Origin: Zoogloea sp.
Lineage (GTDB): Bacteria; Pseudomonadota; Gammaproteobacteria; Burkholderiales; Rhodocyclaceae
Direction: 5' to 3'
Assembly (NCBI GenBank): GCA_016790385.1
Contig: JAEUNV010000638.1
Location: forward strand, 1 to 12,944
DNA length: 12,944 nucleotides
A program made the position numbers and the translations under genes. The notes under the pieces are model-generated. The model saw only the letters and a list, made by a program, of their open reading frames with translations. It made no database searches and was not told the origin of the DNA. Shown piece after piece: positions 1 to 6,902 of the stretch (the stretch's first letter is position 1; every line of letters starts with the position of its first letter).

Positions 1-483
1 ACTCCCGATGAAATCAAGATCGGCATCATGCCGGGTCACATCCACCGCAAGGGTCGCATCGGCGTGGTTTCCCGCTCCGGCACCCTGACCTACGAAGCTG
101 TTGCCCAGCTGACCGAAATCGGTCTGGGCCAGTCTTCCGCAGTCGGTATCGGTGGTGACCCGATCAATGGTCTGAAGCACATCGACATCATGCGCATGTT
201 CAACGACGATCCGGATACCGATGCGGTCATCATGATCGGCGAAATCGGTGGTCCTGACGAAGCTGAAGCCGCCATGTGGTGCAAGGCCAACATGAAGAAG
301 CCGATCGTCGGCTTCATCGCCGGTGTGACTGCCCCCGCGGGCAAGCGCATGGGCCATGCTGGTGCGCTGATCTCCGGCGGTGCCGATACGGCCGATGCCA
401 AGCTCGCCATCATGGAAGAGTGTGGCTTCACCGTAACGCGTAACCCGTCCGAGATGGCGAAGCTGCTGAAGGCCATGCTGTAA
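1..483 (+). CDS. sucD: Succinyl-CoA ligase [ADP-forming] subunit alpha, C-terminal part (5' end outside the window)
   Basis: Alpha subunit of succinyl-CoA synthetase, the TCA-cycle enzyme that converts succinyl-CoA to succinate with formation of ATP (or GTP); it works in the cytoplasm as a complex with SucB. The reading frame is open from base 1, so the gene begins upstream; about 160 of the usual ~290 residues are present, ending at a TAA. The fragment matches the SucD C-terminal half almost throughout: IMPGHIH near the left edge, [24 protein letters not shown], and GKRMGHAGA, in which the His encoded at 355-357 is the phosphorylated active-site histidine of the family. An ATG at 28 is internal and is not the start. 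Codon use is strongly biased to C-ending codons, as expected for a highly expressed gene. sucC is expected just upstream. A terminator follows the stop codon. Confidence 0.97.
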   Translation, partial: TPDEIKIGIMPGHIHRKGRIGVVSRSGTLTYEAVAQLTEIGLGQSSAVGIGGDPINGLKHIDIMRMFNDDPDTDAVIMIGEIGGPDEAEAAMWCKANMKKPIVGFIAGVTAPAGKRMGHAGALISGGADTADAKLAIMEECGFTVTRNPSEMAKLLKAML

Positions 484-506
484 CGGCTTTCCAAGCTCGA
501 TATGTG

Positions 507-543
507 CCGCGCCCGCGCTGATGCCCGGGCGCGGTTTTTATTT
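507..543 (+). terminator. Rho-independent terminator after sucD
   Basis: A perfect 9-bp GC-only stem (CCGCGCCCG at 507-515 with CGGGCGCGG at 526-534) encloses a 10-base loop and is followed directly by a T-rich run (TTTTTATTT). It lies 24 bases after the sucD stop and separates the TCA-cycle transcript from the phosphatase group that follows. Confidence 0.88.
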
Positions 544-569
544 GTGAGCCCGGCTTTTGTGAATGCGAC

Positions 570-596
570 TTGCCTGCGATCCGACTCGGGTAAAGT
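570..596 (+). promoter_or_regulatory. Possible promoter of the phosphatase-FHA group
   Basis: TTGCCT at 570-575 and TAAAGT at 591-596 resemble -35 and -10 boxes, but the spacing is 15 bases, short of the ideal 17. The position is right: after the sucD terminator and about 25 bases before the phosphatase start codon. The match is weak and this is only a candidate. Confidence 0.3.
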
Positions 597-620
597 GTCG
601 TTAGTCCCGGTTGTGACGGA

Positions 621-1400
621 ATGTTCAGCGTGAGCAAAGGGAAGTTTAACTGGCGGATGGCGGCGGCTTCCCATGTCGGGCAGGTGCGCTTGCGCAATGA
701 AGACTGCGTGGCCTGCGATGAGATGCGCGGGCTTGTGGTCCTGGCCGATGGCATGGGGGGGCATGCGGGGGGCGCGGAGGCCTCCCGGATGGCAGTGCAG
801 GCGTGGATGGAGCGGCTGAGCCCGGTTGCAGGCGACAGTCTTGTCGAGGACGACCTGCGGCACGCGGTTTATCTCGCCAACCGGGCGGTGTTCATGGCAG
901 CGCGCCGTGACCCAAGCTTGCGTGGCATGGGTAGTACACTCGTTGCCGGGTGTTTTCGCGCCGACGGCGTTCTGCTTGTCGCTCATGTGGGTGACTCGCG
1001 GCTTTATCGACTGCGGGGAGATGTTCTGGAGTGCCTCACGCGCGATCACAGCGTATTGCGGGCGCAGTGCGACGCGGGCATGATTGAATCCGCATCGGAG
1101 GGCCCGGCGGCCCTGCGCGGACTGCTCACCAGGGCGATCGGAGTGGAGGCGGAGGTTGTCCCTGATGTGGACGCGTTTCCGCTGGAGCCCGAGGATCATT
1201 ACTTGTTGTGCTCTGATGGCCTCACCGACATGGTCACGGAGCCCGATATTGCGGAGGTGCTGGCCACCTTGGGTGGCAGTCCCCCGGTTGCGGCAAAGCA
1301 TCTGGTTGATTTGGCTAATGATCGGGGGGGGATGGATAATGTGTCGGTCATCGTTGTGTCGTCCTGTACATCTGTGCGGCTTGGTACAGAACTCGGTTAA
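621..1400 (+). CDS. PP2C-family Ser/Thr protein phosphatase
   Basis: A 259-residue single-domain protein phosphatase of the bacterial PP2C (PPM) family, predicted to remove phosphate from Ser/Thr residues in a Mn2+/Mg2+-dependent reaction in the cytoplasm. All family motifs are present in order: RNED at 25-28, the metal-binding DGMGGH at 43-48, GDSRLYRL from 124, TRDHS at 140-144, SDGLTDM at 198-204, and the metal-ligand DN at 239-240 followed by VSVIVV. Length and motif order match stand-alone phosphatases of the PrpC/PstP/Stp1 type; no membrane segment or signal peptide is seen. The ATG at 621 has only a weak ribosome-binding site (GACGGA just upstream); an in-frame GTG at 630 is an alternative. 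The FHA-protein gene starts 24 bases after the stop, so the two are probably cotranscribed. The usual partner Ser/Thr kinase is not in this window. Substrate unknown; FHA-protein or ATPase phosphosites are plausible by context only. Confidence 0.93.
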   Translation: MFSVSKGKFNWRMAAASHVGQVRLRNEDCVACDEMRGLVVLADGMGGHAGGAEASRMAVQAWMERLSPVAGDSLVEDDLRHAVYLANRAVFMAARRDPSLRGMGSTLVAGCFRADGVLLVAHVGDSRLYRLRGDVLECLTRDHSVLRAQCDAGMIESASEGPAALRGLLTRAIGVEAEVVPDVDAFPLEPEDHYLLCSDGLTDMVTEPDIAEVLATLGGSPPVAAKHLVDLANDRGGMDNVSVIVVSSCTSVRLGTELG

Positions 1401-1424
1401 GGCTCGTTTCGGATAGGAAAAGCA

Positions 1425-2102
1425 ATGCCCAGGTTGATTTTGAGCATGGATGGTCTGGTTCTGAAGGAGATGCCCCTTGAAAAGGAGCGTACGACCATCG
1501 GCCGCAAGCCCCATAACGATATCCAGATCGACAATCTGGCCATCAGCGGTGAGCATGCTGCGATAGTCACCATTCTCAACGATGCCTTTCTCGAGGATCT
1601 GAACAGTACCAACGGGACTTACGTGAACGGCCAGCCGGTCAAGAAGCATGTTCTGCAGAACAACGACGTGGTGGAGCTGGGTAAATACCGTCTCAAGTTT
1701 CTTGCGGAGCAAAATACGGGTGGCTCGGAGCATGACGAGGCGGTGTCGTTTGGTGCCGCTGTTGCCGCTGATGCCCCCGCCAGCGGTGCTCCCCCGGTCG
1801 AGGCTGCGGCGGCTGCGCCTGTCGCCAGCGTTGTCGGGATGATCCAGATTCTCAGCGGAACCCATGCCGGTCGGACACTGGAGTTGTCAAAGTCCCTGAC
1901 CACACTGGGCAAACCGGGAACTCAGGTGGCGGTGATCACCCGCCGTCCCCATGGTTATTTCATCACGCACGTCGAGGGCACCGTGTTCCCCGTGGTTAAT
2001 GGGCACTCTCTTGATGCCCAGGCGCATCGCCTGAATGATCATGACATAATCGAGATAGCGGGCGTGAAGATGGAATTCTTTTCCCAGACTGTTCAAAATT
2101 AG
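1425..2102 (+). CDS. Protein with two FHA domains
   Basis: A 225-residue cytoplasmic adaptor. The N-terminal FHA domain (about residues 1-95) has the canonical phosphothreonine-binding set: GRKPHNDI at 26-33, SGEH at 41-44, and NSTNGTYVNG at 60-69. An Ala/Pro-rich linker (about 110-136) leads to a second FHA-like fold (about 138-220). There the Gly-Arg and Ser-X-X-His positions are changed (LGKPGTQVAVITRRPHGYFI), while the later VNGHSL and LNDHDIIEIAG strands are kept, so it may bind protein without phosphothreonine or use different contacts. The ATG at 1425 is preceded by a good AGGA at 1415-1418. It lies 24 bases after the PP2C gene, a common pairing in which the phosphatase erases the mark that the FHA domain reads. 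FHA proteins act as phosphorylation-dependent scaffolds; the target here is unknown, but the downstream GspE-type ATPase is a candidate by context. Confidence 0.9.
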   Translation: MPRLILSMDGLVLKEMPLEKERTTIGRKPHNDIQIDNLAISGEHAAIVTILNDAFLEDLNSTNGTYVNGQPVKKHVLQNNDVVELGKYRLKFLAEQNTGGSEHDEAVSFGAAVAADAPASGAPPVEAAAAAPVASVVGMIQILSGTHAGRTLELSKSLTTLGKPGTQVAVITRRPHGYFITHVEGTVFPVVNGHSLDAQAHRLNDHDIIEIAGVKMEFFSQTVQN

Positions 2103-2140
2103 CAGTGATTGCGATTCGTTGATACTGAAGCGTGATATTT

Positions 2141-2150
2141 CTGACGTCAG
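2141..2150. promoter_or_regulatory. 10-bp perfect palindrome in the FHA-hydrolase gap
   Basis: CTGACGTCAG is a perfect inverted repeat in the 151-base gap between the FHA gene and the hydrolase gene. Such a site could bind a dimeric regulator, but one short palindrome can also occur by chance. No convincing -35/-10 pair or terminator was seen in the rest of the gap, so the hydrolase gene may be read from the upstream promoter or from an unrecognised one. Confidence 0.2.
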
Positions 2151-2253
2151 GCACTCTCGCCGGGTCGTATTCTGATGCTCTGGCAGTGGATCATATTTCG
2201 GTATCCGGGCATGCCATCCAGTTGCCCCTCTTGCGGAAATCCATGGATACAAG

Positions 2254-3024
2254 ATGAAGGTGCGGGTTCTGGGGTGCAGTGGCGGAATCGGAGGGCGCAA
2301 CCAGCGCACTACGTCACTGCTGGTCGATCATGACATCCTGATCGATGCAGGCACCGGGGTTGGTGATCTGGAGTACGATGAACTCCTGAAGATTGATCAC
2401 GTCTTCGTGACCCATGCACACCTGGACCACATTGCGATGATTCCGCTGTTGGTGGACACGGTTGGCGAAGGCCGCTCCATGCCCATCGTGGTTCATGGGT
2501 CGCCGGAAACCTTGCGCATCCTGCGCTCCCATATCTTTAACTGGTTGGTGTGGCCCGATTTTTCGTCCATACCGGATCGGCACAATCCTTTTCTGCGCTT
2601 TCAGGAAATGCGGGTCGGCGAGGTTGCCAAACTGGGCGGTGGGCGGCAGATCAAGGCCCTGCCTGCGCTGCATACCGTTCCCGCGGTTGCCTATCAGGTG
2701 TCGTGTGAGGGCGGGAGCCTGGTCTTTTCTGGCGACACTACGTATTCAGAGCCCTTGATCGCGGCGATAAACGATATTCCCGATCTACGTTACCTTATCG
2801 TCGAGACCGCGTTCCCAGACGCGCTGCACGATCTGGCATTGGCCTCGCGCCACCTTTGTCCGAGTCTGCTGGCCGTCTTCCTTGAGCGGGTTACGTCCAA
2901 TCCCGAGGTGTGGATCACCCACCTCAAACCCAGTCGCGCCCAGACGACCTTGGACGAGATCTTGAGCTACTGCGGTCGTTTTTCCCCCCGTGCGCTCTAT
3001 AACGGGTTGGAGTTGGTGCTCTAG
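2254..3024 (+). CDS. Metallo-beta-lactamase-fold hydrolase, class II cyclic-nucleotide phosphodiesterase-like
   Basis: A 256-residue single-domain metallohydrolase of the MBL superfamily. The metal-binding signature THAHLDH is at 53-59, with further likely ligands at His140 (ALHTVP), Asp161 (FSGDT) and His223 (WITHLKP). The N-terminal VRVLGCSGGIGG with a following DAGTG, and the overall layout, resemble proteins annotated as 3',5'-cyclic-nucleotide phosphodiesterase (class II, PdsA/CpdP-like) rather than true beta-lactamases or RNase Z, although the RNase Z/ElaC branch is related. No signal peptide is seen, so a cytoplasmic role is likely. The ATG at 2254 has a poor ribosome-binding site; a nearby ATG at 2243 is out of frame and stops after four codons. 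It sits between the FHA and the GAF-ATPase genes, which suggests it could turn over the ligand sensed by the GAF domain; that link is inference and the substrate is unproven. Confidence 0.82.
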   Translation: MKVRVLGCSGGIGGRNQRTTSLLVDHDILIDAGTGVGDLEYDELLKIDHVFVTHAHLDHIAMIPLLVDTVGEGRSMPIVVHGSPETLRILRSHIFNWLVWPDFSSIPDRHNPFLRFQEMRVGEVAKLGGGRQIKALPALHTVPAVAYQVSCEGGSLVFSGDTTYSEPLIAAINDIPDLRYLIVETAFPDALHDLALASRHLCPSLLAVFLERVTSNPEVWITHLKPSRAQTTLDEILSYCGRFSPRALYNGLELVL

Positions 3025-3075
3025 ACCCTTTGTTCGCGGGCTCGGTGTGATATCGAGATACCGTTCCAACATCCC

Positions 3076-3095
3076 GTCCCCGCGCTGCGGGGGAC
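3076..3095 (+). other. Short GC-rich hairpin ahead of the GAF-ATPase gene
   Basis: CCCCGC at 3078-3083 can pair with GCGGGG at 3087-3092 around a 3-base loop, within the 95-base gap between the hydrolase and the ATPase genes. No T-run follows, so it is not a good intrinsic terminator. It could shape the mRNA leader or stabilise a processed 3' end. Nothing else was recognised in the gap. Confidence 0.3.
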
Positions 3096-3119
3096 CACTT
3101 TCCCGGAACCCGATCCAAC

Positions 3120-5477
3120 ATGAGCAGTATCAATAAGGGCGGTGCGAGTGATGTAGCCAGTCGCCTGGCCTTCTTCAAGGGGCTTCAGACGGTTACCAAC
3201 CGTATTCATGCGACTGAAAACATTGACGAGATCATGTTCGAGCTTTCCACGGACATCTGCTCGTTGTTTGCAGCGGACAGATTGACCATATACGTGGTTG
3301 ATGAGAGCAAGACCACGATCTCGTCCCGGGTCAAGACGGGTTTGCACAGCATTCGTACCATACGTTTGCCGATTGCCGAGAACAGTGTGGCGGGCTACGT
3401 TGCCCTTACCGGGCAGATGCTCAACATCCATGACGCCTACGACGAGCAGGAACTGAAGGCGATCTCGATGCGCATGGAGTTCCGAAAAGAGGTTGATGAG
3501 CGCACGGGCTACCGTTGCCATCAGATGCTCGTGGCTCCCATTGCCAGCGCCGAGACCGGTGATGTCCTCGGGGTGATACAGCTCATCAACACACGGAGTG
3601 GAGAGGTCTTCTCGGCTATCGCGGAGGAGGGAATCCAAGGGCTGGGGCAGACGCTTGCCGTTGCATTCGCGCAGCGCCGTCATGCCTTGGTGCAGCCCAA
3701 GTCCAAGTACGAGGGCTTGGTCAATGACGCCAAGCTCACCAGCGCGGAGCTTGAGGCTGCTACAAGTCTGGCCCGGGAGCAGGGGCTCTCCCTGGAGGCG
3801 CTCCTTCTCGAGCAATACAAGCTCAAGCCGGTGGACATCGGAAGTGCAATCTCCAGGTTTTTTGGCGTTCCTTACGAGCCCTTTCGAGCGGATCGCGTCA
3901 AACCTCTGGATCTGCTCCGGAATCTGAAGCGCGACTACGTCCAGCAGGCCCAGTGGCTTCCGCTTGAGGAGAACCCCGAGGGCCTGCTCACGCTGGTGAC
4001 CGACCCCGAGCAGGCCATTGCTTCGCGCGTCGTGCAGAACGTCTTTCCCAAGGCGACTCCCGTGTTCTGCGTGACCACCCAAGTGGAATTCATGCAGACT
4101 GTCGCCCAGTTTTTCGGTGGCAGTGCGGCCGATGATGCTTCGGTGTCTGAGCTTCTGTCGGACATGCAGGAAGATGATGGTGAAGGCAACCCCATCGCCG
4201 AGGACGTTTCCGCCGCGGCAGACAATGAACTCGTAAAGCTGGTCAACCGCATCATCATCGACGCTCACCGCCAGGGTGCCTCCGACATTCACATCGAACC
4301 GCGCCCAGGTAAGGAGAAGACGCAGATCCGCTTCCGCCGTGATGGCTCGCTGACTCCGTATATCGAAGTCCCTTCAAGCTACCGGAACCCGATTGTCACG
4401 CGCATCAAGATCATGTGCGATCTGGACATCTCGGAGCGGCGCAAGCCCCAGGATGGAAAGATCAAGTTCCGGCGCTTCGGACCCCTCGACATTGAGCTGC
4501 GGGTCGCTACAGTGCCGACCACCGGCGGGCTGGAGGATGTGGTCATGCGTCTGCTGGCCAACAGCGAACCCTTGCCGCTGGACAAGCTGGGGTTGCTGGA
4601 AGGCAACTATGATCGACTCCGGCAGACCATTGCCAAGCCCTATGGCATCTTCTTTGTGTGTGGCCCCACTGGCTCCGGGAAGACGACCACCCTGCATTCC
4701 ATCCTCGGCCATATCAATACGCCGGAGACCAAGATCTGGACCGCCGAGGACCCTGTGGAAATCACCCAGAAGGGGCTGCGTCAGGTGCAGGTTAATCGTA
4801 AGGCGGGTCTGGATTTCCCGACTGTGATGCGCTCGTTCCTGCGTGCTGACCCCGATGTGATCATGGTTGGGGAAATGCGAGATAAGGAGACAGTGTCAAT
4901 CGGTCTCGAGGCCTCGCTAACAGGCCATCTTGTGTTTAGCACCCTCCATACCAACAGTGCGCCGGAGTCCATCGTCCGCTTGCTGGATATGGGCATGGAT
5001 CCTTTCAACTTTGCCGATGCGCTGCTCGGCATTCTTGCGCAACGCTTGGCCAAACGCCTCTGCGGCAAGTGCAAGAAGTCATATCACCCCGGCGAAGACG
5101 AAATTCGCAACATGCTGGACGAATATTGCGAGGATCTGCGCCAGACCCCTGCCTTCACAGACGACCCCCTCGCGGCGCGGGAGCAGATTTTGGCGGGCTG
5201 GCGCCAGCGCTACGCTGACGACAAGGGGCGCTTTAGGCTATATGAAGCGGTGGGTTGCGATCAGTGCAATGGCGGGTACAAAGGGCGGCTCGGTCTGCAC
5301 GAACTCATGGTCGGTTCTGATCGCATCAAGTCCCTCATCCAGGAACGGGCACGGGTGTCTGCACTCCTCGCCGCCGCCCTCGACGAGGGAATGCGGACCT
5401 TGCGGCAGGATGGTATCGAGAAGGTCCTGGCCGGCGTTACTGACCTCAAACAGGTGCGCAAGGTGTGTATCCGTTGA
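3120..5477 (+). CDS. GAF-domain GspE/PilB-family secretion or pilus assembly ATPase
   Basis: A 785-residue hexameric-type traffic ATPase, larger than usual GspE/PilB (about 500-570) because of an N-terminal GAF domain. Order: GAF sensor (about 24-187); a T2SSE-N/MshEN-like helical region (about 195-335), in which the RLG-type c-di-GMP motif is not recognisable; an acidic linker (about 337-367); then the ATPase core. Core motifs are intact: Asp box ASDIHIE at 387-393, Walker A GPTGSGKTT at 515-523, Walker B with DPDVIMVGEMRD at 577-588, His box GHLVFSTLH at 602-610. Zinc-type cysteine pairs are at C648/C651 and C713/C716, with a 61-residue spacing, about twice that of classical GspE. It should power assembly of a type IV pilus or a type II secretion pseudopilus at the inner membrane, but no gspF, pseudopilin or secretin gene is next to it. 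The start ATG has a weak ribosome-binding site (GGAA at 3104). Its neighbours suggest control by phosphorylation and perhaps a small ligand. The choice between GspE and PilB/MshE cannot be settled here. Confidence 0.92.
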   Translation: MSSINKGGASDVASRLAFFKGLQTVTNRIHATENIDEIMFELSTDICSLFAADRLTIYVVDESKTTISSRVKTGLHSIRTIRLPIAENSVAGYVALTGQMLNIHDAYDEQELKAISMRMEFRKEVDERTGYRCHQMLVAPIASAETGDVLGVIQLINTRSGEVFSAIAEEGIQGLGQTLAVAFAQRRHALVQPKSKYEGLVNDAKLTSAELEAATSLAREQGLSLEALLLEQYKLKPVDIGSAISRFFGVPYEPFRADRVKPLDLLRNLKRDYVQQAQWLPLEENPEGLLTLVTDPEQAIASRVVQNVFPKATPVFCVTTQVEFMQTVAQFFGGSAADDASVSELLSDMQEDDGEGNPIAEDVSAAADNELVKLVNRIIIDAHRQGASDIHIEPRPGKEKTQIRFRRDGSLTPYIEVPSSYRNPIVTRIKIMCDLDISERRKPQDGKIKFRRFGPLDIELRVATVPTTGGLEDVVMRLLANSEPLPLDKLGLLEGNYDRLRQTIAKPYGIFFVCGPTGSGKTTTLHSILGHINTPETKIWTAEDPVEITQKGLRQVQVNRKAGLDFPTVMRSFLRADPDVIMVGEMRDKETVSIGLEASLTGHLVFSTLHTNSAPESIVRLLDMGMDPFNFADALLGILAQRLAKRLCGKCKKSYHPGEDEIRNMLDEYCEDLRQTPAFTDDPLAAREQILAGWRQRYADDKGRFRLYEAVGCDQCNGGYKGRLGLHELMVGSDRIKSLIQERARVSALLAAALDEGMRTLRQDGIEKVLAGVTDLKQVRKVCIR

Positions 5478-5495
5478 GATGCAGTGGCGAGGGCG

Positions 5496-6902
5496 TCAGT
5501 TGAGACTTGCGAGCTTGGACTTGGACAGCGGCGGGTTCTTGGCAAAGTAACGCCTCAATCCGCGCAGGATTGCTTCGGCCATACGGTCCTGGTAGGCCTC
5601 GTCGTTCAGGCGGGCTTCCTCTTCAGGATTCGAGATAAACGCCGTCTCGATCAGGATCGACGGGATGTCGGGTGCCTTCAGGACGGCAAAGCTGGCCTGT
5701 TCAACCTCACCCTTGTGCAGACGATTGATGCCACCGAGTTCTCCAAGGACGGCCTTGCCGACTTTCAGGCTGTCATTGATGGCCGCTGTCTGAGACAAAT
5801 CCAGCAGGGTGCGCGCCAAATGGCTGTCCTTTACGCCGAGATTCACGCCGCCGATCAGGTCTGCGGCATTTTCCTTTTGAGCGAGCCAGCGGGCCGCTGT
5901 GCTCGACGCTCCCTTGTCGGACAACACGAACACTGAGCTGCCCCGCGCCGTGGGGCTGATGAAAGCATCGGCATGGATCGATACGAAGAGATCGGCCTGT
6001 ACCCGGCGAGCCTTGGCAACGCGCTGTTGCAAGGGCACGAAGTAGTCAGCGTCGCGGGTCAGCATCGCACGCATATTGGGCTCGGCATCGATGCGTGCTT
6101 TCAACCGTCGTCCGACGGAGAGGGTGACGTGCTTCTCGAAACTGCCCGCGGCACCTACTGCTCCGGGATCTTCACCGCCATGACCAGGGTCGATGGCGAT
6201 GGTGATCAATCGGTTCACCACGGGTTCGTCGTCGCTGGCGGGTCTGTGGTTACGCTCAGTCGGGGTTTCGCGTTTCTGCGGCTCCATCCTCCGCTCCGCC
6301 TCAGGGGGGCGTCTGGGTTGTCGTTCTTCGGCTTTTCCCACGACCGCCGGTGGCGTTGCGCCGCCGGCCGCGGCCTCTTCGGGAGATAGCTTCTCGAGCA
6401 AGGCGAGCAGCGGGTCCACAGGTTCGGTGGGGTAGAGATCGAGGACAAGGCGATAACCGTAGTCGCCAATCGGCTTTAGGGTGAAGACCTGGGGTACAAC
6501 CTCGGTCTTGAGGTCGATGACGAGTCGAACCACGCCCGGGCGGTTCTGCCCGGCGCGAATCAACTGGATGTAGGGATCCTGGCCAGTGATCTTGGCAGAC
6601 AGGGACTGCAGAACGCTGTTGAGCTCCAGCCCCTCCAGGTCCACTACCAGTCGCTCAGGATTGCGTACCGAATGGTGGCTGAATACGAGGGGTTGTCGGC
6701 TCTCAAGGGTTATCCGGGTGTAGTCCCGGGCGGGCCAGACGCGGACGGCAAGCACTGATGCCGGAGCGGCCCGAGCGGACCGGCTGACGAGCAGCAGAAG
6801 GCTGGCGGCCGCCGAACCAAGGAGGCGTCGGCGAGTCATCGGGCCTGGACCCGCCAATGTCAGGTCTGCTCGGCTGAACTTGAATCCAGATCGTGAAGAC
6901 AT
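5496..6902 (-). CDS. amiC: N-acetylmuramoyl-L-alanine amidase, Tat-exported
   Basis: Zinc amidase that cuts the bond between MurNAc and the first L-Ala of the stem peptide and splits septal peptidoglycan in the periplasm. Predicted 468 residues: a twin-arginine signal (TRRRLL near 23-28, then a hydrophobic run and an SARAAPA cleavage region near 42-48), an AMIN domain for septal targeting (about 49-156, with AVRVWPARDYTRITLES much like E. coli AmiC), a charged Pro/Arg/Glu-rich linker (about 159-229), and the amidase_3 domain (about 233-453). Zinc and catalytic residues are present: His241 (DPGHGGED), Glu256, His310 (SIHADA), Glu419 (ETAFISN). The ATG at 6902 is chosen for a strong AAGGGAAGG ribosome-binding site; it overlaps tsaE by 43 bases. 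A later ATG at 6839 would begin just before the twin arginines and avoid the overlap, but lacks a good site. Its activity in relatives needs an EnvC/NlpD-type activator, not present here. Confidence 0.95.
   Translation of the reverse strand: MSSRSGFKFSRADLTLAGPGPMTRRRLLGSAAASLLLLVSRSARAAPASVLAVRVWPARDYTRITLESRQPLVFSHHSVRNPERLVVDLEGLELNSVLQSLSAKITGQDPYIQLIRAGQNRPGVVRLVIDLKTEVVPQVFTLKPIGDYGYRLVLDLYPTEPVDPLLALLEKLSPEEAAAGGATPPAVVGKAEERQPRRPPEAERRMEPQKRETPTERNHRPASDDEPVVNRLITIAIDPGHGGEDPGAVGAAGSFEKHVTLSVGRRLKARIDAEPNMRAMLTRDADYFVPLQQRVAKARRVQADLFVSIHADAFISPTARGSSVFVLSDKGASSTAARWLAQKENAADLIGGVNLGVKDSHLARTLLDLSQTAAINDSLKVGKAVLGELGGINRLHKGEVEQASFAVLKAPDIPSILIETAFISNPEEEARLNDEAYQDRMAEAILRGLRRYFAKNPPLSKSKLASLN

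Noticed and set aside
90..1865. A 591-codon open frame on the - strand opposite sucD, the phosphatase and the FHA gene
   Set aside because: It crosses three real genes and a strong terminator on the other strand, and its translation has no recognisable domain.
621..2102. Type VI secretion regulatory pair (PppA/Fha) as the identity of the phosphatase and FHA genes
   Set aside because: No T6SS structural gene (tssB/C, hcp, clpV, tssJ-M) or PpkA kinase is in the window, and the FHA protein is shorter than Fha1 with a different layout; only the general pairing is shared.
3076..3095. Intrinsic terminator after the hydrolase gene
   Set aside because: The hairpin is short and no T-run follows, so it is recorded only as a hairpin.
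3021..4292. A 423-codon open frame on the - strand opposite the ATPase gene
   Set aside because: It is antisense to the GAF and N-terminal regions of a well-supported gene and shows no motif of its own.
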